DNA of 64,000 nucleotides from Rhodospirillaceae bacterium (GCA_002720855.1 PBIN01000002.1:267930-331929), one strand, 5' to 3'; positions 44,424 through 54,010 are shown, counted from the first letter of the stretch. Notes: a model not told the origin generated them from the sequence alone. Program-made: numbers and translations.

Positions 44424-45095
44424 CTAGTCGTTTTGGCCCAGGAAGCGGTCGCCGAAAATTTCGTAAACATGGTTGCTGCCTTGGAACCAGGGTTCTTCAG
44501 AAAGTTTTTTTCGCCAATCCGTATCACGGGCAGCTTCGCGCGCTTCAGAAGATAGCGCCGCTTCTGCATCGGACAAATAATGAAGCGCCAGATGCGTCCA
44601 GGGTTGCGGGTCGCCTTCAAAAATTTCAAAGCGCCGAACAGCTTTCCACTCTGGGCACTTCAACAGCATCGGGCTATGTTCTTCGTCATACCATTTGTTG
44701 AATTCCTCAGCACGGTCGTCGGGAACGCTAAAGAAAACGGCATAAACGAAGGCTTCATCGAGAACGTCGTCGGTGACACCATCCTGACGCGTGTCGCTGA
44801 TTTCATTACCAACGTAACGGCTGTAATTCTGGACATTAGAAAGCATCCAAGCCGTCTGCGCATTTGGTTGCGCGCGGACTTTGTTATATTCAACGCTGTC
44901 GAGAACCTCCTCTGAAGCAATCTCATAAATAGCGAGATAGGTCGGTCTGTCCGGGTCCCTGTATCTTTGGGCGCTAACAAAGCCGTCTACACGAGTGCGG
45001 TTTAGAATATGATGCGTATCATACCAGTGATTAAAATCGTCCTCCCAATCCATGTCGGGTGACATTTCGGTAAATAATATAGTGGCGCCCTTCAA
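44424..45095 (-). CDS. Protein with duplicated EthD-like dimeric barrel domains (second copy)
   Basis: 223-residue relative of the 41585 protein. It has FNHWYDTHHILN in the first half, FNKWYDEEHSPML in the second, and GDPQPWTHLALHYL near residue 165. The domain order and length match. It lies on the minus strand, divergent from the BenABC-type oxygenase genes, with a 208-base intergenic space that must hold both promoters. No enzyme activity can be assigned. Confidence 0.8.
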   Translation of the reverse strand: MKGATILFTEMSPDMDWEDDFNHWYDTHHILNRTRVDGFVSAQRYRDPDRPTYLAIYEIASEEVLDSVEYNKVRAQPNAQTAWMLSNVQNYSRYVGNEISDTRQDGVTDDVLDEAFVYAVFFSVPDDRAEEFNKWYDEEHSPMLLKCPEWKAVRRFEIFEGDPQPWTHLALHYLSDAEAALSSEAREAARDTDWRKKLSEEPWFQGSNHVYEIFGDRFLGQND

Positions 45096-45303
45096 CGCCG
45101 GCCTCCTTTGTTATCAATTAGTTAGTAAGCGATTGCATTTCTTAGCGGAGCTAATATTGCACCATTGTGTCGTTTTCTGCAAAGAGCACAATAATTTTAA
45201 TGGGGCTCATTTTGTAAGGAATGGTATTTCCATTGGAGGCCATGGCGCGCTATATGTTTGTGTTGCAACAGTAAAATAGAATTGAGCCTGGGATTTAGTA
45301 AGT

Positions 45304-46635
45304 ATGGACGGTTCATATCGTGCAAGCGGGTTTGAAGGACTCGTGGATGATCGGGTTGATGAAGGTGTTTTTCGCGTTGATCGTTCGATTTACACGGATC
45401 AGGAAATCTTTGATGCCGAAATTGAGCGGATTTTTGAAAGAGGCTGGGTCTATCTCTGCCATGAGAGTCAAATTCCCGATGAAGGTTGCTATTTCTCCTC
45501 CGATATCGGCCGACACCCTGTTGTAGTTATTCGTCAAAAAAACGATGAAATCGGTGCTTATATTAATGTTTGTTCGCACCGTGGCGCTTTATTGACGCCA
45601 AAGAAACAGGGTAAGGCGAGAACCTTGACCTGCAGGTTCCACGGCTGGGCATATAGCTGTGACGGCCGATGCGTCCGTATCAAGAATGAAAAAGAGGGTT
45701 TTGGCGAGGAAGGCTTCGATCGCTCACAATATGATTTAAAGCCGGTTGCCAAGCTTGCAAATTATCGTGGATTTATTTTCGGTTGTCTGGTCGAAGACGT
45801 CGAACCCATCGAAGAGTATTTGGGTGCCGCCGCTGTCTGGATTGACTTGATGGTTGAACAATCCCCTGAAGGCCTGGAAGTCGTTCCTGGCAGTTCGACC
45901 TATGTCATTCGCGGCAATTGGAAGATGCAGCTCGAAAACAGCGTTGATGGATATCACGTTTCCACTGTTCACCGAGTGTTTGCCTCCACTGTCCGCAATC
46001 GGGAAGAAAGAGATGGCCTCCAAGGGCTAAAACAGACGGAAGGTGGTCGTCTTGTCGGCATCGTACCGTCGGGAGCCTATGACCTTGGCAATGGTCATAT
46101 GTCGATCTGGGCACAGCATACGACACCTGAGAGGCGTCCTATTTATAAGAAAAGAGAATGGTTGAAGGAAAATTTGCCTGCTGCACATGTCGAGTGGATT
46201 CTGGAAAAAGGGCGTAATCTTGCGCTCTTTCCTAATGTGATGCTGATGGATAACCCCTCAACGCAAATTCGATATATCAAACCAATTTCAGCGGATCGTG
46301 CCGAGGCGACGGTTTATTGCATTGCGCCAGTAGGTGAGGATGCTGAAGCGAGAGCAGCGCGGCTCAGAAAATTTGAAGACTTTTATTTAACAGCCGGTAT
46401 GGCCACTTCCGACGATATGGCGGCATTGGAAGATACCATGGTTGGTAGCATGGCGACCCAAACGAAATGGAGCGATTTCAATCGCGGCATGAATAAGATG
46501 ATAATAGGAGCCGATGAAGGCGCTAAGGCCGTTGGGTTTGAGCCTGTATCCAGCAGTGAAAGCTGGGAAAATGAAACGCTTTTTTTCGGATTCTATCGCC
46601 GTTGGCGTGACATGATGACAGCGCCGGACAATTAA
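45304..46635 (+). CDS. Rieske aromatic-ring-hydroxylating dioxygenase alpha subunit (benzoate/anthranilate type)
   Basis: 443-residue catalytic subunit. The Rieske ligands are in NVCSHRGA and TCRFHGWAY, and the mononuclear iron site is in NSVDGYHVSTVH. The order alpha-beta-reductase and the alpha length match BenA/AntA/XylX-type oxygenases that dihydroxylate benzoate, anthranilate or toluate. A weak ribosome-binding site precedes ATG 45304. The 2-aminobenzoate-CoA-ligase-like gene at 31394 is compatible with such aromatic acids, but the substrate is inferred only. Confidence 0.93.
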   Translation: MDGSYRASGFEGLVDDRVDEGVFRVDRSIYTDQEIFDAEIERIFERGWVYLCHESQIPDEGCYFSSDIGRHPVVVIRQKNDEIGAYINVCSHRGALLTPKKQGKARTLTCRFHGWAYSCDGRCVRIKNEKEGFGEEGFDRSQYDLKPVAKLANYRGFIFGCLVEDVEPIEEYLGAAAVWIDLMVEQSPEGLEVVPGSSTYVIRGNWKMQLENSVDGYHVSTVHRVFASTVRNREERDGLQGLKQTEGGRLVGIVPSGAYDLGNGHMSIWAQHTTPERRPIYKKREWLKENLPAAHVEWILEKGRNLALFPNVMLMDNPSTQIRYIKPISADRAEATVYCIAPVGEDAEARAARLRKFEDFYLTAGMATSDDMAALEDTMVGSMATQTKWSDFNRGMNKMIIGADEGAKAVGFEPVSSSESWENETLFFGFYRRWRDMMTAPDN

Positions 46636-46652
46636 GAACAAATTTTTTCTAG

Positions 46653-47150
46653 ATGACGATCGATACGGATTTAAAGCGGGAAGTCGCTGAGCTCATTAAT
46701 TGGGAAACGACGTTATTGGATCGTCGCGAGTGGGACGACTGGATCGAGTTGTATGCGGAAGATGCTATATATTGGGTCCCATCCTGGGCCGACGAGGAAG
46801 CAACGGTCACTGATCCTGAAACCCAGTTGAACCTGATGTACCTTAGAAACCGTGGCGGTATTGAGGATAGGGTATTTCGGATTGAATCGCGTGATTCCTA
46901 TGCTTCATTGCCCTTAGATCGGACAGTACACATCGTTAGCAATATTTTAGTGTCCGATGTTAAAGGCGACGAAATAACAGCGACCGCCAACTGCCTCGTT
47001 CATTCTTACGGAAAGCATGGTAGTCAAGACCGCGCCAGCCTTTACGACTTTAAATTCCGAAAAACCGACTCCGGACTCAAGATCACACAAAAGAAGATCA
47101 CTCTAATTGATGATCAGCTCGAAGGTCCGGTCGATATCTATCATCTATAA
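46653..47150 (+). CDS. Aromatic-ring-hydroxylating dioxygenase beta subunit
   Basis: 165-residue small subunit paired with the preceding alpha subunit, 17 bases away. It has LLDRREWDDWIELYAEDAIYW, MYLRNRGGIEDRV and the late FRKTDSGLKITQKKI. It forms the alpha3beta3-type oxygenase with its partner. It is distinct from the 21845 beta subunit, so the window holds two separate Rieske oxygenases. About 96 bases with a hairpin separate it from the reductase gene. Confidence 0.92.
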   Translation: MTIDTDLKREVAELINWETTLLDRREWDDWIELYAEDAIYWVPSWADEEATVTDPETQLNLMYLRNRGGIEDRVFRIESRDSYASLPLDRTVHIVSNILVSDVKGDEITATANCLVHSYGKHGSQDRASLYDFKFRKTDSGLKITQKKITLIDDQLEGPVDIYHL

Positions 47151-47187
47151 GGCTGTATTTAATGCTGGCAGTTTGTAGAAGCCGGAA

Positions 47188-47209
47188 AGGGGAAGGCGCC
47201 TAAGCCCCT
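47188..47209. repeat. Short hairpin between oxygenase beta and reductase genes
   Basis: AGGGG at 47188-47192 pairs with CCCCT at 47205-47209, with AGGC/GCCT inside. No T-run follows, so it is not a standard terminator. It may reduce or stabilise the mRNA between the two genes. Confidence 0.35.
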
Positions 47210-47246
47210 CATTGTGCCCTGACGATTTCCGTAGTACCCAAAGCCC

Positions 47247-48269
47247 ATGAGTAAGCACAACGTCACACTGGTGTTTGAGGATGGCAGAAGCGAGCGCATT
47301 CTGGCCGATGAAAATGACACCATCTACATGGCCTGTCTTCGCAACAAGATCCGAATTTTGGTCGATTGCCTTGAAGGCGCTTGTGCTACTTGCAAAGGCT
47401 TTTGCGTCGAAGGTGAATATGATTTGGCCGATTTTTCGGACGAGGCGCTGACCGTCGAGGAAGCGGCGCAGCGAGAAGTTCTAACCTGTCAGATGCATGT
47501 GCGTTCTGACTGTGTAATTGAGTTTCCCTATGAATCGAAGGTTGCGATAAAGGGGGAGCCCAAAAGCTGGGAATGCAAGGTCGCCGTTGTCGAACCCGTA
47601 TCTTCAACAGTACATCGGCTGGAAATTGAAGCAATCGATACCGACGCTGAGCATCCGGTATTTCTGCCCGGGCAATATGTCCATCTGTCTGTGCCAGGGA
47701 CAGAAGATAAACGGTCTTATTCTTTTGCCAATCCACCTCACGAGACAGGTACCTACAGTTTTTTTATCAAAGTCCTCGAACAGGGGGTGATGAGCGAATA
47801 TGTTCGGGACCGTGCCAAGCCGGGCGATGAAATCACAATGACCGGACCCTTCGGACATTTCTATCTCCGCAACCCGGAGCGGCCTATTTTGATGGTGGCC
47901 GGTGGAACGGGACTGGCACCGATGCTTTCAATGTTCGATCATATGATTGAAACCGGCATGACGTCACAACCGGTCAACCTGCTAGTAGGCGCCAATGATC
48001 CCGCGGAGCTTTTTCAAATCGACGAGCTCGATGAGTACAAAGCTAAGGGGATTTCTCTTACAACGGAGGTCGCAGTCGTTGAAGGAGATGACAGCTGGGG
48101 GGGAGAAACCGGGCACGTTACTGACCTGCTTAGAGAAGATTTGATTGGAGATGGCGTCGACGTTTATTTATGCGGACCGCCTCCAATGATTGAAGCAGCA
48201 GAAAGCTGGCTTGCCCAAAATGGTGTGGATGGCAAAATGGTTCACGCAGAGAAATTTGTTCCGAGTTAA
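47247..48269 (+). CDS. Oxygenase reductase with 2Fe-2S ferredoxin and FAD/NAD domains (BenC/AntC type)
   Basis: 340-residue electron-transfer partner of the 45304 oxygenase. The N-terminal plant-type ferredoxin has CLEGACATCKG and a fourth cysteine in LTCQM. Then come the FAD-binding RSYSFANPP and the NAD-binding GGTGLAPMLSMFDH, with a C-terminal CGPPPMIE. It moves electrons from NADH to the Rieske centre. This single reductase might also serve the 22348 oxygenase, which has none nearby. Confidence 0.93.
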   Translation: MSKHNVTLVFEDGRSERILADENDTIYMACLRNKIRILVDCLEGACATCKGFCVEGEYDLADFSDEALTVEEAAQREVLTCQMHVRSDCVIEFPYESKVAIKGEPKSWECKVAVVEPVSSTVHRLEIEAIDTDAEHPVFLPGQYVHLSVPGTEDKRSYSFANPPHETGTYSFFIKVLEQGVMSEYVRDRAKPGDEITMTGPFGHFYLRNPERPILMVAGGTGLAPMLSMFDHMIETGMTSQPVNLLVGANDPAELFQIDELDEYKAKGISLTTEVAVVEGDDSWGGETGHVTDLLREDLIGDGVDVYLCGPPPMIEAAESWLAQNGVDGKMVHAEKFVPS

Positions 48270-48308
48270 ACGGAGACGAATTACGAATGACTATAGTTGG
48301 GATTTGAA

Positions 48309-49547
48309 ATGAAATTCGGTATCAGAACCTGTTTGTTTATTTTCTTGGGCGTCTTTTCTACTTCGGACGCCGTATATGGCGACCAAAGAATCGGACCACT
48401 TATGAGCGGCGGCGATTGGGCTGCCTTATTGGATATATATCTCCCGAGAGCAGGTCGTGGAAACGCAGAAGCACAAGATCAGATTGGGTCTTTTTATTAT
48501 CGTGGCGTAGGGGTCCGCAAAAATCGTTTGAGGGCGGAGTATTGGTTACGCGAAGCAGCTCAGCGAGGCGCTACCGACGCGCCAGGTTATCTGGCGACTT
48601 GGTATGGAAAAGAGGGCGGGCCCAAGTTTGATTTAATGAAGGCGATCAAATGGAGTTTGGTTTCAATCGAGTTGTCAGAGAGGAAAATGAAAGCCCTCGC
48701 CGAAAGCAATGAAAACTTCGTCAATATTTTTAAATCCTTAGCAAAACAGAGCGACTTGGAATCACTGTCCCACGCCAATAAATCTGTTCTCGATTCCTAT
48801 CGTGTGATGGACAATCTCTCGCGACAACGATTGGTGGAGCTTAGAAGTAAAGCGTCAGATGACATCGAAAACAAAGCGGAAGAGGAAGCCGCGAAGATAT
48901 TAGCAGAGTTGGGTAATCCCAGGGTTTCTGGGAAAATAATTAAGCGCGTCAAAAGCGGCGCTCAGAATGGCAATGAAGATGACCAATTCAGTTTTGCCAT
49001 ACACCAAATCTATGCGGAGAAAAACGATCATTTGGGTATGATTTGGCTTGAACGTGCTGCCGCGCAGGACCATGGTCTCGCGCAATTTCTACTTGGTCTC
49101 AAAATTTTCAAGAATTCTGGGAATACAAGAAGTCAAGTGGCATTGAATTGGTTAGAGAAATCGGCAAAGAATGGTGTTGTTCGGGGAATGTTCACTTTGG
49201 GGGCTATGTATGCTGACATAAGTGGAAATAGAGATTATTCGAAGGCAAGGTTTTGGCTTAAGAAAGCCGCTGATCTTGGACATGGCGCGGCCAACCACAC
49301 TCTTGGTTTAATGAGTCTGATTGGTTTAGGCGTGAAAAAAAATGCCCAGTCTGCCGTAGGCTTTTTCTATAAAGGGTCCCGCCAACGGAATCATGATTCC
49401 ATGTTCGAGTTAGCGAAGCTGTACCTTTCCGGTACAGGGACCGAAAAGGACAAAAAGCAAGCAAAGAAGATATTTAAATTCCTATCTAGCAGAGGACATA
49501 AGCCTGCAATTGCGTGGCGAATTAAACACGCTAAAGAATTCGAATAG
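48309..49547 (+). CDS. Exported Sel1-repeat (TPR-like) protein
   Basis: 412-residue protein with a signal peptide (MKFGIRTCLFIFLGVF) and several Sel1 helical repeats such as AQDQIGSFYYRGVGV, ARFWLKKAADLGHGAA and SMFELAKLYLSGTGT. ATG 48309 is chosen over a TTG four codons earlier. Sel1-repeat proteins are scaffolds for protein-protein contact in the envelope; no enzymatic motif is visible. It follows the reductase gene by 39 bases but is unlikely to be part of that pathway. Confidence 0.85.
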   Translation: MKFGIRTCLFIFLGVFSTSDAVYGDQRIGPLMSGGDWAALLDIYLPRAGRGNAEAQDQIGSFYYRGVGVRKNRLRAEYWLREAAQRGATDAPGYLATWYGKEGGPKFDLMKAIKWSLVSIELSERKMKALAESNENFVNIFKSLAKQSDLESLSHANKSVLDSYRVMDNLSRQRLVELRSKASDDIENKAEEEAAKILAELGNPRVSGKIIKRVKSGAQNGNEDDQFSFAIHQIYAEKNDHLGMIWLERAAAQDHGLAQFLLGLKIFKNSGNTRSQVALNWLEKSAKNGVVRGMFTLGAMYADISGNRDYSKARFWLKKAADLGHGAANHTLGLMSLIGLGVKKNAQSAVGFFYKGSRQRNHDSMFELAKLYLSGTGTEKDKKQAKKIFKFLSSRGHKPAIAWRIKHAKEFE

Positions 49548-49581
49548 CGATCGTGAATTTGAAAGGGAGAATAGGGCGCTA

Positions 49582-51183
49582 ATGTCAAACCCACTCGTGA
49601 TTCGAAACGGGACGGTTATAGACGGTACAAGAGCCGAGCCGTTTAGTGCCGATGTCGCTCTAGAAAATGGCAAGATCGTTGAAATCGGTAATGATATCGC
49701 AACCGGCGCCGCAGAAACGATCGATGCTTCCGGGAAAGTTGTCGCGCCGGGTTTTATCGATATCAAAACCCATTCCGATTGGACGTTGCCGCTTATGCCT
49801 CAGGCGGAAAGCAAGATTAGGCAGGGGGTTACAACGGAAGTCATTGGCCATTGCGGCTATTCCTGCGCACCGGCGCTTCCTGAAAAAGTAGATGCGCTGG
49901 CCGAATATCTCAGCCCAAGTGCGCCTTGGCTGAGTTTTCGGGAAACAAGTTTTGCCGACTATCTGAACAGTTATCCTTCGCTTTCTGTAAACGCGATTCA
50001 TCTTGTCGGCCACAACACACTCCGGCTGATGGCAATGGGAATGGAAGATCGTCCGCCCACCCCCGATGAACTGGATCATATGAAACGGCTCCTGACGGAG
50101 GCGTTGTCGGCAGGTGCGCTCGGAATGTCATCCGGGCTTTTTACGGCACCTGGATCATTCTCCGAAACGGAAGAGTTGGTTGCGCTTGGCCGGTTACTGG
50201 AATCCGAAAGAGCGCGTTATTTCACGCATTTACGCAATGAGGGCAATACAGTCTTTGATGCAGTTCAGGAAACCATGGAATTTGCTGAACAGGTCGGGGT
50301 TCACGTGCAGATCGTCCATATGAAGCTTTCGGGCCTTGATAATTGGGGCGGTGCGCGGAAAGCGATGGAATTGTTTGCCGATGCGCGCTCGAAAGGTGTC
50401 GCTATCGATTGCGATATATATCCCTATACGGCAGCGAGTAATCCCCTGCGGAATTTGATGCCGGCCTGGTTACAGGAGGGCGGCATCGAGGGAACATTGG
50501 CGCGCCTGGCTGATCCTGAAATGCGGGCGCGACTACGTAATGAGGTCGATTCCGAGGGACTTAATAATTTCGGCCGAATACCATCATGGGATGCCGTTCG
50601 GATCTCCATTTCACCTGATCTACCGCAGTACGCGGGTAGAACTATAGGAAGCCTGGCGGAAGAGCGCGGTATCGATCAATTCGACATGGCTTTGGACTAT
50701 ATCGTTGAAGATCATGGCCAGACCCGGGTATTGGTAGATTCAATCTCCGAAGAAGATGTTCAGGACTTTGTCAGAGACCCGAACGTGATGATCGGTTCAG
50801 ACGGCAATTCTGTCGCTCCGGAAGGAACTACAGGACAAGGACGTCCGCATCCGCGTTTCTATGGCACTTTCGCTAAAGTATTGGGTCATTACAGCCGCGA
50901 TCTTGGATTGTTACCTCTACAGGATGCAGTTCACAAAATGACTGGTGCGTCCGCGAAGGCGCTGGGTCTCAAGGAGCGCGGTATTCTCAAAGAAGGTTTT
51001 TGCGCTGATGTGACAATTTTCGATTCTGAAACAATTGCCGAGCGCGCAACCTACGACGACCCGCACCAGTTCGCCGCCGGTGTCGATACAGTGATGGTAA
51101 ACGGTGTTAAGACTTTGCAGGGCGGGGATCACACGGGTGCTTTGTCAGGGCAAATTTTGCGTCGCCAGACGGACTTTATTTAA
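49582..51183 (+). CDS. N-acyl-D-amino-acid deacylase-like amidohydrolase
   Basis: 533-residue amidohydrolase of the D-aminoacylase group. The first metal motif reads FIDIKTHSD, with lysine replacing the first histidine of the normal HTH. Other ligands are retained: the cysteine in GHCGYSCAP, THLRNEG, VHMKLSG and the aspartate in GSDGNS. The ATG has GGGAG upstream, and a longer extension overlaps the Sel1 gene. Deacylation of N-acyl amino acids or related cyclic amide products is likely, with the altered metal site a caution. Confidence 0.87.
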   Translation: MSNPLVIRNGTVIDGTRAEPFSADVALENGKIVEIGNDIATGAAETIDASGKVVAPGFIDIKTHSDWTLPLMPQAESKIRQGVTTEVIGHCGYSCAPALPEKVDALAEYLSPSAPWLSFRETSFADYLNSYPSLSVNAIHLVGHNTLRLMAMGMEDRPPTPDELDHMKRLLTEALSAGALGMSSGLFTAPGSFSETEELVALGRLLESERARYFTHLRNEGNTVFDAVQETMEFAEQVGVHVQIVHMKLSGLDNWGGARKAMELFADARSKGVAIDCDIYPYTAASNPLRNLMPAWLQEGGIEGTLARLADPEMRARLRNEVDSEGLNNFGRIPSWDAVRISISPDLPQYAGRTIGSLAEERGIDQFDMALDYIVEDHGQTRVLVDSISEEDVQDFVRDPNVMIGSDGNSVAPEGTTGQGRPHPRFYGTFAKVLGHYSRDLGLLPLQDAVHKMTGASAKALGLKERGILKEGFCADVTIFDSETIAERATYDDPHQFAAGVDTVMVNGVKTLQGGDHTGALSGQILRRQTDFI

Positions 51184-51216
51184 TATAAATAAATAAAAAC
51201 AATTATTTAACGCCTG

Positions 51217-51244
51217 TTGACTTCCCAGTGATTATCCTTATTTT
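51217..51244 (+). promoter_or_regulatory. Candidate sigma-70 promoter of the suf operon
   Basis: TTGACT at 51217 and TATTTT at 51239 are separated by 16 bases. Transcription would begin around 51251, just before the operator-like repeats. The match is moderate and the start site is not verified. Confidence 0.4.
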
Positions 51245-51253
51245 CCCTTTCGG

Positions 51254-51278
51254 ACTAATTTAGTACGGAATAACCGTA
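51254..51278. promoter_or_regulatory. Operator-like inverted repeats upstream of suf regulator
   Basis: ACTAATTTAGT (51254-51264) is a perfect palindrome around one base. TACGGAATAACCGTA (51264-51278) is a perfect five-base inverted repeat with a five-base spacer. They adjoin the predicted transcription start and are good candidates for binding by the Rrf2-family regulator encoded just downstream. Confidence 0.6.
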
Positions 51279-51303
51279 ATTATTTGGTCGTTTTTGCAGG
51301 AAA

Positions 51304-51318
51304 TACGGGATAACCCTT
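51304..51318. promoter_or_regulatory. Second operator-like repeat overlapping the regulator start
   Basis: TACGGGATAACCCTT repeats the TACGGAATAACCGTA element exactly 40 bases downstream (11 of 15 bases shared). It contains GGGATAACCC and covers the ribosome-binding site and the first base of the TTG start. Two sites about four helical turns apart suit a looped or co-operative repressor. Confidence 0.5.
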
Positions 51319-51785
51319 TGATTAAGCTTAGCCGTCTTGCCGATTATTCGATCGTGCTGATGACCCAGCTCGCAGGTCGCCCATCATCCTTGATGCAGGC
51401 GCCAGATCTCGCGCTGGTCACGGGTCTTCCTGTGCCGACAGTGGCTAAAACATTGAAATTGCTTGTACAAGCCGGACTGGTTGAATCCCAACGTGGAGCA
51501 AAGGGTGGATATGTGCTGGTAAGATCGGCGACGGATATTCCGGTAACGGAAATCATTGCAGCTGTCGACGGCCCAATTGCATTGACGGACTGCACTGTCG
51601 AGAAAGATGGTGTCTGCGAGATCGAAGCCTTGTGTCCGACACGAACCAATTGGAAGAAAATTAACAATGCAGTTGTTGGCGCGCTCCGCGACGTTACTCT
51701 GGCGGACATGACGCCACAAATGGCGCCTTTTGTGCCGCATCGTCCCTACGCGCCGGCGGCAAACACCGTGGCGGGAGGAGAGTGA
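51318..51785 (+). CDS. Rrf2-family SUF system regulator
   Basis: Winged-helix Rrf2-family transcription factor of 155 residues that senses iron-sulfur status. It begins [18 protein letters not shown], has the helix-turn-helix region [20 protein letters not shown], and three cysteines ([10 protein letters not shown] and LCPT) that are cluster ligands in relatives. The family N-terminus places the start at TTG 51318 (an earlier TTG at 51294 adds eight residues). It is the first gene of the suf operon, stops just before sufB, and probably represses it through the repeats upstream. Confidence 0.9.
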   Translation: MIKLSRLADYSIVLMTQLAGRPSSLMQAPDLALVTGLPVPTVAKTLKLLVQAGLVESQRGAKGGYVLVRSATDIPVTEIIAAVDGPIALTDCTVEKDGVCEIEALCPTRTNWKKINNAVVGALRDVTLADMTPQMAPFVPHRPYAPAANTVAGGE

Positions 51786-51787
51786 CA

Positions 51788-53242
51788 ATGGCTGACGTCG
51801 TCCCTCAAACCGCAGAACAGATCGCTGAAGACAAGGAATACAAATACGGTTTTGTTACGGAAATCGAATCTGAGTTTGCGCCCAAAGGGCTGAACGAGGA
51901 TATCGTACGGTTTATTTCAGCGAAAAAAGAAGAACCAGAATGGTTACTTGAATGGCGGCTTGAAGCTTATCGCCAATGGCTTGAGATGGAAGAGCCGAAA
52001 TGGGCTTTGGTGGATTATCCTGAGATTGATTATCAGGATGCATATTATTTTGCCGCTCCGAAATCGGATGAGGATGCGCCTAAAAGCCTGGACGAAGTCG
52101 ATCCAAAGCTCCTTGAGACATATGAAAAACTCGGTATTCCGTTGCATGAGCGCGCTGCTTTAGCGGGTGTTGCGGTCGATGCAGTATTCGACAGCGTGTC
52201 GGTAGCAACGACCTTCAAAGGCAAGCTCGAAGAAGTCGGCGTCATATTTTGCTCGATTAGTGAAGCGGTAAGGGACCATCCGGAGCTCGTCCGTAAGTAT
52301 CTGGGTTCGGTTGTTCCGCAATCAGACAATTTCTTCGCAACGCTTAATTCGGCAGTCTATAGCGATGGCACCTTTGTATATGTACCCAAGGGTGTTCGTT
52401 GCCCAATGGAGCTATCGACGTATTTCCGCATCAACGCAGCGAAGACCGGGCAGTTCGAACGTACGTTGATTATTGCTGATGAAGGCTCCTATGTGAGCTA
52501 TCTTGAGGGCTGCACCGCGCCGATGCGTGACGAAAACCAGCTTCATGCGGCAGTAGTCGAACTCGTCGCGCATGATGATGCTGAAATTAAATATTCGACA
52601 GTTCAGAATTGGTATCCGGGGGACGAAAACGGCGTTGGCGGCATTTATAATTTTGTGACCAAACGGGGTGCGTGCCGGGGAAGAAACTCCAAGATTTCAT
52701 GGACGCAGGTCGAGACAGGTTCTGCGGTCACCTGGAAATATCCAAGTTGCGTATTGGAAGGCGATAACTCGGTTGGTGAATTTTACTCGGTTGCCCTGAC
52801 CAATAACCGTCAGCAGGCTGACACGGGCACCAAAATGATCCATATTGGACGAAACACGTCGAGTACCATCATTTCCAAGGGTATTTCGGCGGGAAAAGGA
52901 CAAAACACCTATCGCGGATTAGTGAAAGTGTTAGGTGGTGCAGAAGGTGCAAGGAATTTTACGCAGTGCGATTCACTGTTGATCGGTGATAAATGTGGTG
53001 CACATACCGTGCCCTATATCGAGACGGGGAACCCCTCCGCTCAGGTTGAGCATGAGGCGACAACGTCGAAGATCAGCGAAGATCAGATGTTTTACGTGAT
53101 GCAGCGTGGACTTTCAGCAGAGGACGCGGTGTCGCTTATCGTTAATGGATATTGCAAGGAAGTCCTGAAAGAGTTGCCGATGGAGTTCGCTGTAGAAGCG
53201 CAAAAACTTTTGGCTGTCAGCCTGGAAGGCAGCGTAGGTTAG
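51788..53242 (+). CDS. sufB: Fe-S cluster scaffold subunit SufB
   Basis: Scaffold protein of the SUF iron-sulfur assembly complex, 484 residues. The SufB family is clear from [32 protein letters not shown] and YLEGCTAPM, and the late [13 protein letters not shown] near residue 402. GGAGGAGAG lies just before ATG 51788, preferred over a GTG two codons earlier. With SufC and SufD it builds clusters on the SufBC2D complex. It is the second gene of the operon. Confidence 0.97.
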   Translation: MADVVPQTAEQIAEDKEYKYGFVTEIESEFAPKGLNEDIVRFISAKKEEPEWLLEWRLEAYRQWLEMEEPKWALVDYPEIDYQDAYYFAAPKSDEDAPKSLDEVDPKLLETYEKLGIPLHERAALAGVAVDAVFDSVSVATTFKGKLEEVGVIFCSISEAVRDHPELVRKYLGSVVPQSDNFFATLNSAVYSDGTFVYVPKGVRCPMELSTYFRINAAKTGQFERTLIIADEGSYVSYLEGCTAPMRDENQLHAAVVELVAHDDAEIKYSTVQNWYPGDENGVGGIYNFVTKRGACRGRNSKISWTQVETGSAVTWKYPSCVLEGDNSVGEFYSVALTNNRQQADTGTKMIHIGRNTSSTIISKGISAGKGQNTYRGLVKVLGGAEGARNFTQCDSLLIGDKCGAHTVPYIETGNPSAQVEHEATTSKISEDQMFYVMQRGLSAEDAVSLIVNGYCKEVLKELPMEFAVEAQKLLAVSLEGSVG

Positions 53243-53251
53243 GAAAGATAG

Positions 53252-54010
53252 ATGTTATCGATCAAAAACCTTCACGCGACAGTTCACGGAAAAGAAATTC
53301 TGCGCGGACTCAATTTGGAAATCGCCGCTGGTGAAGTGCATGCAGTTATGGGGCCCAATGGTTCGGGGAAAAGCACCCTGTCCTATGTCCTTTCCGGGCG
53401 TGAGGGTTATGAGGTTACCGATGGCGAGATTTCGTATAACGGCAAGAATCTTTTAGAGCTCGATATTCACGAGCGTGCCGGAGAAGGAATTTTTCTTGCA
53501 TTTCAGTACCCCGTCGAAATACCGGGTGTTTCGAGCATGAACTTTTTACGAACGGCTTTGAACTCGACCCGCCGATATCGTGATATGGAGGAAATTTCCG
53601 CTGTTGAATTTCTCAAACTGGTGCGTGAAAAAGCCAAAGCACTGGAGATGGACGAGAAACTGCTGCAACGGCCGGTAAATGTTGGTTTTTCCGGTGGAGA
53701 AAAGAAACGCAATGAAATTTTGCAAATGTCATTGTTGGAACCCACCCTGGCTGTCCTTGATGAAACGGATTCAGGCCTCGATATCGACGCTTTAAAAGTC
53801 GTTGCCGATGGTGTTAACGCATTGCGGGCACCGAATAGATCTTCACTGGTTATCACGCACTACCAGCGTTTGTTGAGCTATATAGTGCCCGACTTCGTGC
53901 ATGTTTTGGCGAATGGCAAAATTGCGGCATCGGGTGACAAGGAGCTTGCACTCGAACTCGAAAAGAATGGTTACGCAATGCTCGGGCTTGAAGATACGGC
54001 GGCAGCATAA
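53252..54010 (+). CDS. sufC: SUF complex ATPase SufC
   Basis: ABC-type ATPase of 252 residues. Walker A is GPNGSGKST (residues 34-42), the signature is FSGGEKKRNE, and Walker B is LAVLDETDSGLD. It drives conformational change in the SufBCD complex and is soluble, not a transporter. It starts nine bases after sufB and is followed 15 bases later by sufD. Confidence 0.97.
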   Translation: MLSIKNLHATVHGKEILRGLNLEIAAGEVHAVMGPNGSGKSTLSYVLSGREGYEVTDGEISYNGKNLLELDIHERAGEGIFLAFQYPVEIPGVSSMNFLRTALNSTRRYRDMEEISAVEFLKLVREKAKALEMDEKLLQRPVNVGFSGGEKKRNEILQMSLLEPTLAVLDETDSGLDIDALKVVADGVNALRAPNRSSLVITHYQRLLSYIVPDFVHVLANGKIAASGDKELALELEKNGYAMLGLEDTAAA

